Counted from the first letter of the stretch, positions 52,542-61,994 are shown. The stretch: DNA of 64,000 nt from Deltaproteobacteria bacterium (GCA_007693585.1 REDH01000065.1:1-64000), one strand, 5' to 3'. Notes: generated from the sequence alone by a model not told the origin. Numbers and translations: made by a program.

Positions 52542-54317
52542 TCAGTCGTCGTCGATCAACGCCGGTGCATCGCGACGTTGGGCGCGCTCGCGCAGGAAAA
52601 TCTTGATCGGCGCCCCCTCGAACGCGAACGCCTCCCGAAGACAGTTCCGCAGGTATCGCTCGTAGCTGAAGTGCATGAGCTCGCGCTTGTTGATCACGAG
52701 CATCAGCGTCGGCGGACCGCTCGCGACCTGGGACGCGTAGTAGATCTTCAGCCGCCTTCGGCCCTTCGACGGGGGCGGATTCCGGTTCAACGCCTCCCGC
52801 AGCACACGGTTGAGCGCGGCCGTGCTCACCCGGCGGGTATACTCCGCGTGAATCTGGCGCACGAGCGGAAGGATACGATGCACTCTCTGACCCGTCTTCG
52901 CGGAAATCGTGACCGCCGGAGCGTAGCGGTTGAAGCGAAGCTGGTCCCGCACGTCCCGGATGCGCTCGTCGGCGGTGCGGTGGTCCTTCTCGACCGCATC
53001 CCACTTGTTGAGCAGCAGCAGCGCTGCACGACCCTTCTCGTGAGCCATGCCCGCGATGCGCTTGTCCTGCGTCGAGACGCCCTCCTGAGCGCTGGCGTCG
53101 AGCACGTGCAGCACGACATCCGCCCGGTCGATGGCCTTGAATGCCTGTACGACGGAGTACTTCTCCACGGCTTCGTGGATGGACCGCTTCCGGCGGATGC
53201 CCGCCGTGTCGATGAAGAGGAAGGACTGGCCATCCACCTCGATGCGGGTGTTGACCGCGTCCCGCGTCGTGCCGGGGATGTCGCTCGTCAGGAGTCGCTC
53301 CTCGCCGAGGAGCCGGTTGATGAGGGTGGACTTGCCGGCGTTCGGTCGTCCGATGACCGCCACGGCGATGTCTTCCTCCTCGCTGCGCTCCACGTCCACG
53401 AGCCGAGGGAGGTAGGGGACGATCCGATCCATCAGCTCGTCGTAGTTCCGGCCGTGCTCGGCAGACAGGGTCACGAGCTCCGGGAACCCGAGCGCGTAGA
53501 AGTCCCCGACGAGCCCTTCGTGCCGGTCTCCGTCGATCTTGTTGACCACGGGCACCATGAGGCGATCGGCACGCCGGAGCATCTCCGCGATCTCGCGGTC
53601 CGCGGGCAGAAGGCCCGCCCGACCGTCCATGACGAAGAGGATGATGTCCGCCGCGTCCATCGCGATGCGCGCCTGCTCCTTCATCTGCGTCAGCAGCTCG
53701 TCGTCGGACTCCGGTTCGAATCCACCGGTGTCGACCACCTGAAAGGCGCGCCCGTCCCACGTTCCCTCGCCGTACTGGCGGTCGCGCGTCACGCCTGGCT
53801 CGTCCTCGACAATGGCGAAGCGCGTCCCCGTCATGCGGTTGAAGAGCCGGCTCTTTCCCACGTTCGGACGACCGACGATCGCGATCAGAGGGCGCCGCGC
53901 CCGAGGAGTGGCCGGCGTCGACACGACCGCGGCAGCTTCGGCAGCGCCCGGTGCCTCGTCTTCAGCCCACTCCTCGTCCCACTCCGCACCCTCGTCCGAG
54001 TCCCCGTCGTCCCAATCCTCCCCCTGGCCCGCCGGATCACCGTCGTCCCAGTCCGGATCGAGCGCAACGGGCGAAGCCAGGGCGGCGCGCTCCACACCAC
54101 CGGCGACGACGTCCTCGCCCTCGCCCAGGTCGAGGGTGCGGCCGACGTAGTCATCGTCACCGGGGAGCTGGCCCGGATCCGCTGGCGGAGGTGCAGGTGT
54201 CCTGCGCGTACCACGCTCCGGCGGTGGAGACGTTGCGGCCGGTCGTGCCTGCGAGGATCGCCCCGGGGAGGACCGCCCCGGCGAGCGCCGGCCCCTGTCC
54301 TTTCGTCGACTGCTCAC
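52542..54317 (-). CDS. der: Ribosome-assembly GTPase Der with long acidic N-terminal extension
   Basis: Der has two GTPase domains and helps mature the 50S subunit. The protein is 591 residues (usual 440-490). Both G domains are complete: GRPNVGKS, DTGGFE and NKID in the first, GRPNAGKS, DTAGIRRKR and NKWD in the second. The C-terminal KH-like domain follows. The extra 140 residues at the N terminus are low-complexity: a basic Arg/Ser/Pro segment, then a very acidic one with two DWDDGD units and repeated Trp-Asp/Glu pairs. The start is GTG 54317, overlapping the era stop (GTGA). era and der form one operon. Confidence 0.94.
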   Translation of the reverse strand: MSSRRKDRGRRSPGRSSPGRSSQARPAATSPPPERGTRRTPAPPPADPGQLPGDDDYVGRTLDLGEGEDVVAGGVERAALASPVALDPDWDDGDPAGQGEDWDDGDSDEGAEWDEEWAEDEAPGAAEAAAVVSTPATPRARRPLIAIVGRPNVGKSRLFNRMTGTRFAIVEDEPGVTRDRQYGEGTWDGRAFQVVDTGGFEPESDDELLTQMKEQARIAMDAADIILFVMDGRAGLLPADREIAEMLRRADRLMVPVVNKIDGDRHEGLVGDFYALGFPELVTLSAEHGRNYDELMDRIVPYLPRLVDVERSEEEDIAVAVIGRPNAGKSTLINRLLGEERLLTSDIPGTTRDAVNTRIEVDGQSFLFIDTAGIRRKRSIHEAVEKYSVVQAFKAIDRADVVLHVLDASAQEGVSTQDKRIAGMAHEKGRAALLLLNKWDAVEKDHRTADERIRDVRDQLRFNRYAPAVTISAKTGQRVHRILPLVRQIHAEYTRRVSTAALNRVLREALNRNPPPSKGRRRLKIYYASQVASGPPTLMLVINKRELMHFSYERYLRNCLREAFAFEGAPIKIFLRERAQRRDAPALIDDD

Positions 54318-55267
54318 GGGGCCTCCTCGTAGCCGAACCGGCTCAGGTCCTGAGGCCGATCCGCCCAGTCCGCCTGCACGCGCACCAGCAGCTCGAGGCG
54401 GACGTGCTGTCCGAAGAAGGCCTCCAGCCGTGCGCGGGCCGCGGTACCGATGGCCTTGAGCCGCTGCCCGCCCCGGCCGATCACGATGCCCTTCTGGCTC
54501 TCTCGCTCCACATGGATCAGGGCCTGAATCTCCAGCGCCCCGTCCCGCGGATTCTCGCTGAACAGCTCCACCTCGACGGCCACGCTGTAGGGGACCTCGC
54601 GATCGGTCTGCAGCAGCACCTGCTCGCGAATCATCTCCGCCGCAAAGAAACGCTCGGCCCGATCGGTGAGCGTATCCTCCGGGAACAGTGGCCCTGCTTC
54701 GGGAAGCTGATCCAGCAGGACACCCTCCAGGTGCCCCACGTTGTCGCCCTTCAGCGCCGACACCGGCACGATGGCGATGAACCGGGAGTCCTCACCCAGC
54801 GCGGCGAGCGCCGGCAGGAGCTGGGCACGCCCGCGGAGCTGGTCCACCTTGTTCACGACGAGGATGCACGTGACCCCGGCGGCGGCGATCTGCTCGGCGA
54901 TGTCGGCATCCTCGCCCCAGAGAGGCTGTCCCGGCCGCTGAACGAGGCTCTTCGCCTCCACCACGAACGCGCACACCTCCGTCTCGCGGATGGCGCGGAC
55001 CGCCTCGTCGACCATCGCTCGGTTCAGGCGACGGCCGCGCCGGATGCGGTGAATCCCCGGTGTGTCCAGAAAGACGAGCTGACCCCGGTCCTCCACGGTA
55101 CGGACCCCGAGAATCCGGTTGCGCGTGGTCTGCGGCTTGGGCGTCGCGATCGACAGCCGCACCCCCAGCATCGCGTTCATCAGCGTGGACTTGCCCACGT
55201 TCGGGCGGCCCACCAGTGACACGAACCCGGCCCGATACCCCTTGACGCTCTCCGACTCTCCCATCAT
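54314..55267 (-). CDS. era: GTPase Era
   Basis: Era binds 16S rRNA near its 3' end and helps assemble the 30S subunit. It has 317 residues (usual about 300). G-domain motifs are GRPNVGKST, the switch sequence PQTTRNRILG, DTPGIH and NKVD. The KH domain has GIVIGRGGQRLKAIG. ATG 55267 or 55264 could start the protein, since the two are adjacent. der is translationally coupled downstream. Unlike many genomes, rnc and recO are not adjacent. Confidence 0.95.
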   Translation of the reverse strand: MMGESESVKGYRAGFVSLVGRPNVGKSTLMNAMLGVRLSIATPKPQTTRNRILGVRTVEDRGQLVFLDTPGIHRIRRGRRLNRAMVDEAVRAIRETEVCAFVVEAKSLVQRPGQPLWGEDADIAEQIAAAGVTCILVVNKVDQLRGRAQLLPALAALGEDSRFIAIVPVSALKGDNVGHLEGVLLDQLPEAGPLFPEDTLTDRAERFFAAEMIREQVLLQTDREVPYSVAVEVELFSENPRDGALEIQALIHVERESQKGIVIGRGGQRLKAIGTAARARLEAFFGQHVRLELLVRVQADWADRPQDLSRFGYEEAP

Positions 55268-55383
55268 CACACCCCGGTTGTGCCCGGCCCATCCCCTGCA
55301 GGTTCTGCCGGACGGTCGCGTCCGGGCAGCCGGCGTAGCACCGGCGCCCCCAAAACGCCAGACAAGGCCCACGCTTTCCCGTC

Positions 55384-55845
55384 ATGCAGCCGCGCTTCAA
55401 CAGTTCTCCCGCCCCGCCTCGGGCCACACCGGCCATGGGCACGTACGACGGCACCGATGCGGTCGCGCCGTTCCCGGTTCTGCGCTTGCTGCTGCTCCTC
55501 CTCGGCGCGCTCCTCGCGGCCCTGACCCTCACCGCCTGCGAGGACGTCCACCATGAGGAGACCCGCCTCTTCGATCTCGCGGAGGAGCGCCTGCGCGCCG
55601 GGGACTACGAGGGTGCCCGCACCCTGTTCCGCCGATTCCTCGAGGAGCACCCGCAGTCGACGCTCCGTTCGCTCGCCGACCGCCGGCTCATCACCCTCGA
55701 CCGCGAGCTGGACGCGATCATGGGTCGCCGCGGGGCCCCCGCACCGATCCACGTGCCCCCGCCCGGAAGCGAGATCCTGTCGCGCCCGGAGGCGCCCCCG
55801 ACCCCGCGGGTGGATGCGCCCCGGATGCCCGCACTCGGCGACTGA
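55384..55845 (+). CDS. Small TPR-like lipoprotein
   Basis: Up to 153 residues. A strongly hydrophobic segment (LRLLLLLLGALLAALTLTAC) ends in a lipobox with Cys at about residue 52. The mature protein starts with a short helical TPR-like pair (LFDLAEERLRAGDYEGARTLFRRFLEEHP) and ends in a Pro-rich tail. ATG 55384 and ATG 55438 are both possible and neither has a clear ribosome-binding site. It is 6 bases upstream of the membrane-protein gene and may be part of that transporter operon. Confidence 0.65.
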   Translation: MQPRFNSSPAPPRATPAMGTYDGTDAVAPFPVLRLLLLLLGALLAALTLTACEDVHHEETRLFDLAEERLRAGDYEGARTLFRRFLEEHPQSTLRSLADRRLITLDRELDAIMGRRGAPAPIHVPPPGSEILSRPEAPPTPRVDAPRMPALGD

Positions 55846-55851
55846 ACCCGC

Positions 55852-57375
55852 ATGGCCTCCCAAACCCCTCAGCGCGGCGCCGCGGAGATGGCCGTCATCC
55901 GGGACATCGGCGCACTCGCCGACCGTCGACGCTCCCCCGGGCGGGGACGACTCCTGTTTCCGGCGCTCGCCCTCCTGTGCGGGGTCGCGGCCCTTCCTCT
56001 TCTCCCCGACGCGGCTGGCCCTGCGCGACCCGCAGGCGCGAGCGGACACGGCGGCCCCCTTCTGGAGACCGCCTTCGTCCTCGCCGTCCTCGTCGCGGCG
56101 GTGCTCACCTTCCGGACTCTTGAGGTCCTGTTCCGGTTCGCCGGGGTCCGCCCCATGCGGGCCCTGCCCATCGGCTCGGGCGCCTTCGCCTCCACCCGGC
56201 TCCGCGCCCTCGCCTCCGAGGCCGCCCAGGCCAGCGGCCTGCTCGCCCTGCTCTTCGTGCCCTTCGTGCCCTTCGCTCCGGCCCAGGCGTCGGCGGCGAT
56301 GCTCCTCGCCACCACCGCGCCCCCCATGGCGATCGCCATCAGTCTGGGCGCCAATGTCTTCGCGGGGGTTGCAACCCTTCGCCCGGACGGGCCCACTGCC
56401 CGCCGCATTTCCGCCCTGACCGGCGACAGCACCGGGGCCTGGCACATGGCTCCCGGTGCGGCGTTCACCCTCACCGCCATGCTCCTGCTCGTCGCCAAGC
56501 TCGGCATCGAGGAGCTGCTCCGCCCGCTGTTCGAGCCGGGCCTTCCCGCGGTCACCCGAGCCGCGATGGTCGCGCTGGCCCTCGCCTGGGTTCCGGCCCT
56601 CTGGATGGGCGTCCGCGGGCACCTCCGCCTCCGCCGGCACGCGCTCGCCCTGCTCGCGCGGTTCGAGGAAGGCGATGCGGTGCGACGCGACGCCGCCACC
56701 GAACTCTTCGCCGAGCAGGCCTCTGCACCCGGATGGATCGAGAGGCGCCTTCCTCCGCGGATCGCCCTGCTCCACCGCAAGGATCGGCTCCTCCTCGAGC
56801 GTGGCAGCCCGTTCCTGCGCGCCGGTACGGGCGCGCTGGCAGCGCTGCTGCTGCTCGTCCGCTGGGCTGCACCGGAGGCGCTGCCCGCTGCCGGATGGGC
56901 CGCCGTCGCAGGAGGCTGGCTCATCCTCGTCTTCCGTCCGCATCAACGGCTGCTCGCCCTTGACCCTGACGACGACGATGCCCCGACGGCAGCACTCGCC
57001 AGCCGCGTGGAGCGAGGCGCCGCGCGCATCTTCGCCGCGGCAAACGTCGTCGTGCTTCATGGCATCGTGCTGTCCGCGCCGCTGCTCTTGACGGGTGGCT
57101 CGTGGGGGATGCGTCTGGCCGCTCTGGGTACCCTGTGGACCGGTCTCGGCGCCGCCCTCATCGCCAGCACCGCCCTTCCCGGCCCGGTGGGACGGTACGC
57201 GGTCCCGGCCTGCTGGCTCGGAGCGACGGCCGTCTGCGCGCTGTTCGGTCCCGGAGAAGCCGTCGGCATCGTTCTTCTTCCGGCCACCCTGCTTTCGCTC
57301 TCAGGATGGGCTCTCGCATTCCGGCGGGCGCACCGACTCCACGCTGACCTCAAGACGACCGGGGGCACCCCATGA
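55852..57375 (+). CDS. Polytopic membrane protein, probable ABC transporter membrane subunit
   Basis: 507 residues with about twelve hydrophobic segments and no family motif that I recognise. A cytoplasmic loop near 255-305 is charged. The gene overlaps the following ABC ATPase gene by 4 bases (ATGA), the main reason to call it the permease of that transporter, perhaps of the ABC-2 type with a duplicated six-helix unit. The substrate is unknown. ATG 55852 follows the TPR lipoprotein stop by 6 bases, so lipoprotein, permease and ATPase probably form one operon. Confidence 0.65.
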   Translation: MASQTPQRGAAEMAVIRDIGALADRRRSPGRGRLLFPALALLCGVAALPLLPDAAGPARPAGASGHGGPLLETAFVLAVLVAAVLTFRTLEVLFRFAGVRPMRALPIGSGAFASTRLRALASEAAQASGLLALLFVPFVPFAPAQASAAMLLATTAPPMAIAISLGANVFAGVATLRPDGPTARRISALTGDSTGAWHMAPGAAFTLTAMLLLVAKLGIEELLRPLFEPGLPAVTRAAMVALALAWVPALWMGVRGHLRLRRHALALLARFEEGDAVRRDAATELFAEQASAPGWIERRLPPRIALLHRKDRLLLERGSPFLRAGTGALAALLLLVRWAAPEALPAAGWAAVAGGWLILVFRPHQRLLALDPDDDDAPTAALASRVERGAARIFAAANVVVLHGIVLSAPLLLTGGSWGMRLAALGTLWTGLGAALIASTALPGPVGRYAVPACWLGATAVCALFGPGEAVGIVLLPATLLSLSGWALAFRRAHRLHADLKTTGGTP

Positions 57376-58127
57376 CCGCGACAGCCCGCCTCGAGATCGC
57401 AGGCCTGCAGAGGCGATATGGCAGCCACAGGGCGGTGGACCATCTGGACCTCACGCTTCCGGGCGGCTGCGTCGTTGGCCTGATCGGACCGAACGGAGCC
57501 GGGAAGACCACCACCATGCGGCTCGTGGCCGGTCATCAGGCCCCGGACGCGGGCACCATTCGCGTCGACGGCGTGGACATCGCCGGCCGGCCGGACGACG
57601 CACGGCTGCGCGTGGCCCTCACGCCACAGGACATCTCGTTGCTGGAGCACCTGACCCCCGAGGAGACCCTGCGGTTCGTGGGCAGACTCCGCGGGCTGTC
57701 CGACAGCGAGGTCAGCGTGCGAACCGAGCGCTGGCTGGATGCGGCACACCTGCAACCGGTTCGGCAGCGACTGGTCCGGGAACTCTCCGGGGGCATGAAG
57801 AGAAAGCTCGCGATGGGCTGTGCGATGCTGGCGCCGGTCCCCCTTGTCCTGCTCGACGAGGCGTTCGTGGGGCTGGACCCGGAGAGCACGCACAGCCTCG
57901 AGGCGGAGCTTCGCGACTTCGCCGCGGCTGGCGGCACCATCGTACTCAGCAGTCACCTCCTCGACCTCGTCCACCGGTTGTCCGACATCGTGATCATGAT
58001 GCGGGCCGGACGGCTTGTCGCCCGATGGACCCGCGCCGAGCTCGACGCGCTCGTGCCGTCGCCCCACGCGGACCTGACCGCCCTGTATCTGCAGCATCTT
58101 GGGGAGGGTCGCACCACGGGGGCCTGA
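57372..58127 (+). CDS. ABC transporter ATP-binding protein
   Basis: 251 residues. Walker A GPNGAGKTT, Q-loop TPQDISL, signature LSGGMKRK, Walker B LVLLDEAF and the switch His in SSHLLD are complete, so it should hydrolyse ATP. The sequence type matches ATPases of ABC-2 exporters (drug, polysaccharide or unknown function). ATG 57372 overlaps the permease gene. It is the last gene of the unit, before a 370-base gap. Confidence 0.9.
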   Translation: MTATARLEIAGLQRRYGSHRAVDHLDLTLPGGCVVGLIGPNGAGKTTTMRLVAGHQAPDAGTIRVDGVDIAGRPDDARLRVALTPQDISLLEHLTPEETLRFVGRLRGLSDSEVSVRTERWLDAAHLQPVRQRLVRELSGGMKRKLAMGCAMLAPVPLVLLDEAFVGLDPESTHSLEAELRDFAAAGGTIVLSSHLLDLVHRLSDIVIMMRAGRLVARWTRAELDALVPSPHADLTALYLQHLGEGRTTGA

Positions 58128-58497
58128 TCGTCAGATGGCTGCGGCAGGTCCCGGAGGCCTCGAGGCAGGCCGCCTGGCCGGCGGGACGGTTCCGCACATG
58201 AACGCTGTCCGACTGGAATCCATCAGGAATTCGACCCACGCGCACCGTCGCGCCAAGCGAGGCGGACCGCCCCGGTTTCACAGCACCTCCAGGTGACGCG
58301 AGGAGGAGGCGCGGTCTTCGGAGGGAATGCTCCGGATGCAGCTGCCCTCGCGGACGGATCACAGGACGAGTTCGCAGGACTCGCACCATTGCCTCACGCC
58401 CGAACAGGGGTTCTCGTTGCTTGCCGTGCCCGGAAGCGGCAGCGCGTGGTTGTCGGCGCATCGGGACCTGTGCGCTCACGGAGTCATCGCGGCTCCC
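58128..58497. other. Non-coding gap between convergent genes
   Basis: These 370 bases lie between the ABC ATPase (+) and the CinA-like gene (-). Short open frames in it lack ribosome-binding sites and recognisable features. I see no convincing hairpin terminator or promoter. Confidence 0.4.
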
Positions 58498-59271
58498 TCA
58501 GCTCTTGAGACGAGCGGCGTCGAACTCCACCTCGATCAGGGCTTCGGCGGGAAGCAGCTGCTGCAGTCCTTCACTGGCGTCCTCGAGCATTCCGGCTTCG
58601 CGGCACTCAAGGGTGACTCGCGTGCGGATGGTCCCTTCGCCCAGGAGTGGGTAGGATCCGATTTCGACCGCCGGATGGCGTCTCTGGATCTCTTCGAGAA
58701 GCTCGGCGATCTCTCCCTCGCCGATCGTGAGGTAGAGGGTCTGCTGGCGCACGGGATGGGTGGCGAACCGTCTCCGGACGATCTCGAACTGCCTGCGGAA
58801 GATGCCTGGAATTCCCGGCAGGATGTAGGTGCTGGAGAGGTGATAGACCGGCCAGGGATTGCCGGCATCGAAGAGGAGGTCGCACCCTTCGGGCACCTGG
58901 GCCATTCGCAGCCACACCCGGAGCTGGTCCGGTTCGTTGGCATAGAATCTGCGGATTCCCTCCTCGAGGACGGGATGGGTGACGAGTGGCACGTCGAACG
59001 CGTTCGCCACACCGCACATGGTCAGATCGTCATGGGTAGGTCCGACGCCCCCGCTGGTGATGAGGAAGTCCGACCGGTCGCGCAGTTCCCGGACGGCTGT
59101 TGCGATTCCGGCCACGCTGTCGGGGATGACTCTCATTTCCACGAGGTCCACGCCCTGCTGTCGGAAGGACTCAACCACCAGCGGACCGTTGGCATCCTGG
59201 ATTTTTCCGGTGAGCAGCTCGTTGCCGATCAGCAGGAGGGCGCCGCGAGGTCCTGAGTTGCTATCGGTCAT
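58498..59271 (-). CDS. CinA-like molybdopterin-binding-fold protein (COG1058)
   Basis: 257 residues. GNELLTGKIQDANGP and ITSGGVGPTHDDLT are the MoaB/MogA-fold signatures of CinA N-terminal domains, which in several homologues are ADP-ribose pyrophosphatase or FAD-related hydrolases. STYILPGIPGIFRRQFE corresponds to the third CinA motif, and the last 90 residues match the small linker domain. The C-terminal NMN-deamidase (PncC) domain of full CinA is absent. ATG 59271 starts the fold. It lies 41 bases downstream of the large carboxypeptidase-regulatory protein on the same strand. Confidence 0.82.
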   Translation of the reverse strand: MTDSNSGPRGALLLIGNELLTGKIQDANGPLVVESFRQQGVDLVEMRVIPDSVAGIATAVRELRDRSDFLITSGGVGPTHDDLTMCGVANAFDVPLVTHPVLEEGIRRFYANEPDQLRVWLRMAQVPEGCDLLFDAGNPWPVYHLSSTYILPGIPGIFRRQFEIVRRRFATHPVRQQTLYLTIGEGEIAELLEEIQRRHPAVEIGSYPLLGEGTIRTRVTLECREAGMLEDASEGLQQLLPAEALIEVEFDAARLKS

Positions 59272-59312
59272 TGTTCGGAACCCATGAGGGAGCCTGGGGG
59301 GAGGTCCGGCCG

Positions 59313-61994
59313 TCAAGGGCTCGCTGCGCGGACCAGCTCGAAGGTAAGCAGTTCTCCGTCGCGGCGCACGCCGACGCTGAATCTCATCTCGGAGATGCTT
59401 CTGGCCCACAGGAGGCGGTCGTGTCTGCGCAGACCGCTCTGTGCGGCGGGTTCACCCCGGGCGATGGTATCGATGATGACGCTCCGGCCGTCGACGACCG
59501 CCGCGATGCCCCATTCCGCGAGGAGGTCGAGCATGCCTTCCGGGTCGGCACCGGCCACGCCCTGATCAAGCTGAACACGAAGCGGAACGGACGGTTCTCG
59601 CCACGGCACATAGAGGTCCATGCGTCCTCGGCCCCAGTCTTCGTGCATCGCCTCCACGACGGCCCAGACCCCCGGCGAGCTCTCGAAGTGAATACGCCCT
59701 CTGCCGTCGGTCACCTCGCGTACGGGGGGTTCGACGCCGTCCATGAAGACGAGGGCTCCGCGAACCGGAGCGCCGAGGTGGTCGACCACGTAGAGGGGCA
59801 GGCGCATCCGCCTCTCCAGCGACGGACAGACGGCTTCGACCCGGCGTCCTTCGTCGACGGAGACCTCGATGACGTGATCCTCGAATCCCTCGGCGCGACA
59901 TCGGACCTCGTAGTTCCCGGGAGCCATCTCGCCATGGAGGTGCCGGCTCCAACGGTCGAGGTCCACCTCCGGGCGCTGCCAGAGGCTGGCCGGAAGCTGG
60001 AAGAGGGGCCGCACGGAGGCGACGACGGGCGTGCGCTGACTGACGACTTCGAGTTCACCGCCACGCCGCAGGCGCCAGTCCCGCGCCTCCAGCACGCCGC
60101 CGAGTTCCCCGATCAGTGGTGCGTATCGGGGGTGGCTGATCACGATGCGTTCGGGGTTGGCGGTGCAGTGTGTCGCGTGGAAGAAGGCATCTTCCTGGAC
60201 GGTGGCGCGGCAGACGGGGAGGTCGGTGCGTCCGCGCATCATCCAGACGACGGCGCCGGCGGCGGGGGCGCCGCGCTCGGTGAACACGCGTCCTGAGAGG
60301 GACAGCATTTCCTCGCCGCTGAGCTGGATGATCAGCCCGTCCCGCCCGGATTCGGGAACGTCCACGTCGATCTGGATGGCGGCGAAGTCGGGATGGCGGA
60401 CGGAGAGTTGCGCAAGCGCGGGGGCTCCCTCGAGCACGAAGACGCCGTTCGAGGTCGTCTGGACGCTTGTCCCGGGCACCCAATCCGGGATCCCGACGGG
60501 CCGCAGGGACACCTGAGCGCCGCCGATTCCCGCTCCGGTGCGGTCCTCGACCCGGCCACGGATGCGGCGTCCCATGGGGAGCACGAACTCGAGCGGTTCG
60601 TAGACGGCATCCGCGTGCAGCGTGAGCGGGCTGCTGACGGCGGGGGCTCGACCTGCGGACTCGGCCACGATCATGACGTCTCCTGCAGGGATGCCGGCGA
60701 GTTCGAAGCGCCCGTCGTGTCGCGTGACGTATCCGAACGAGGGCACCCAGAAGAGGGTTCCGTCCGGGCGCACCAGCCGATGGAGGTCGTCGAAGTGATT
60801 GCGGCGCATTTCCCAGCGCGCACCGTCGGGGGTTTCCACCAGCGCGCTCAGGGACACTCTGGGCAGGGGGTTTCCGGCCTCGTCGCGGACGGTCCCGCGA
60901 ACGGTGGCCCCGCGGCTGAGACGAATCTGCTGATCGGGTGGGCGGCCTCCGATGTGCAGCTCTCCCTCCCATGGAAGATAGCCGGGCGCGCGGACGCGGA
61001 CGGCGTAGGTTCCTCTGGGGAGGAAGTCCACATCGAGGCCTCCGTCGGGGAGGAGCTGTCCCATGGACACCACGTGCATGGGGTGCTCCGCGATGGTCAG
61101 GACCACGCCGGGGACCGGTTCGGCGGTGCGTCGGTCGACGACATCGAGCCGGAAGGGGCGCGCGCGCTCGAGTGAGACTTCGATCCGGTCGTCCTGCGTA
61201 CCCGCGTCGTCATCGACGATCAGCCGACCGCCGAAGCCTGAGCCGAGTCCTGTTGCGGTCGCCACGACCTCGTATCGTCCGGGCCTCAGTCCGCTCAGTC
61301 GAAACCGCCCGGTCTGATCGGCGACGACGGTGCGCTGCGGGAACATTCCAGCTGAACCGACGTGCAGGACCGCACCGGGAACCGGCTCTGCCTCGTGGGT
61401 GACGATTCCGTACACGTCCCGCCCGCCCTGCAGCACCATCCGCAGCGGTGCTGCCCGCGGTCGCACGCCGATCGCCAGTGCGGGTCCGAAGCCTGGGAGC
61501 GAGGCCTCGACGACGTAGAGTCCCGGAGGGAGGTCATCGAACACGAAGAGTCCACCCGAGTCGGCGAGGGCTTCGTGGATGCTCTCGTCTTCGGCGGCCT
61601 GCGCCGTGACCATCGCTCCCGGAGCCGGCTCCCCGTTGGGGCGGAGCACCTGCCCGCGGAGCAGGTGCGACGACGTTTCGGCTTCCGGCGATGGCCCGGG
61701 TGCCGGTTCCATCCCTTCTTCGGTTTCTTCGGGACCGAAGATCTGTCTCAGCTCGTCCTGGCCGACGTCGGACGAGAGTGCGTCCATGGACACGGGCCCG
61801 TCCCGCAGGGACAGGATGAGCGCAGCCAGCAGGCCTGCGCACAGCAGCAGGAGGAGCCCCGCGATGGTGATCCATCGGCGCCTGCGCCGGACGGACGGTG
61901 TGGAAGAGGTCGCGCTGGCCTTCCCGCGGTCGGACTCGGAGTTCCCGGGAACGTGGCTGGTGCCACCCTGAAGGTCGTCGTCGTTCACCGTCAC
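59313..61994 (-). CDS. Membrane-anchored multi-domain carboxypeptidase-regulatory protein with C-terminal PDZ-like domain
   Basis: 893 residues. A cytoplasmic start with RRRRR at 36-40 and one membrane helix (ITIAGLLLLLCAGLLAALIL) anchor a long periplasmic or surface part. This holds several carboxypeptidase-regulatory-like Ig folds, each with a signature like DQTGRFRLSGLRPGRYEV, RGTVRDEAGNPLPRV or HDGRFELAGIPAGD, spread over about residues 110-560. Further beta-rich domains follow, then a PDZ-like end (DTIARGEPAAQSGLRRHDRLL) that could bind peptide C termini. No catalytic residues are visible. The start is GTG 61994 with GGAGA upstream. Function unknown; adhesion or scaffold is a guess. Confidence 0.8.
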   Translation of the reverse strand: MTVNDDDLQGGTSHVPGNSESDRGKASATSSTPSVRRRRRWITIAGLLLLLCAGLLAALILSLRDGPVSMDALSSDVGQDELRQIFGPEETEEGMEPAPGPSPEAETSSHLLRGQVLRPNGEPAPGAMVTAQAAEDESIHEALADSGGLFVFDDLPPGLYVVEASLPGFGPALAIGVRPRAAPLRMVLQGGRDVYGIVTHEAEPVPGAVLHVGSAGMFPQRTVVADQTGRFRLSGLRPGRYEVVATATGLGSGFGGRLIVDDDAGTQDDRIEVSLERARPFRLDVVDRRTAEPVPGVVLTIAEHPMHVVSMGQLLPDGGLDVDFLPRGTYAVRVRAPGYLPWEGELHIGGRPPDQQIRLSRGATVRGTVRDEAGNPLPRVSLSALVETPDGARWEMRRNHFDDLHRLVRPDGTLFWVPSFGYVTRHDGRFELAGIPAGDVMIVAESAGRAPAVSSPLTLHADAVYEPLEFVLPMGRRIRGRVEDRTGAGIGGAQVSLRPVGIPDWVPGTSVQTTSNGVFVLEGAPALAQLSVRHPDFAAIQIDVDVPESGRDGLIIQLSGEEMLSLSGRVFTERGAPAAGAVVWMMRGRTDLPVCRATVQEDAFFHATHCTANPERIVISHPRYAPLIGELGGVLEARDWRLRRGGELEVVSQRTPVVASVRPLFQLPASLWQRPEVDLDRWSRHLHGEMAPGNYEVRCRAEGFEDHVIEVSVDEGRRVEAVCPSLERRMRLPLYVVDHLGAPVRGALVFMDGVEPPVREVTDGRGRIHFESSPGVWAVVEAMHEDWGRGRMDLYVPWREPSVPLRVQLDQGVAGADPEGMLDLLAEWGIAAVVDGRSVIIDTIARGEPAAQSGLRRHDRLLWARSISEMRFSVGVRRDGELLTFELVRAASP

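Noticed and set aside
58128-58497. Small proteins in the gap between the ABC ATPase and the CinA-like gene
   Set aside because: The frames have no ribosome-binding site, no signal or domain and unremarkable codon bias.
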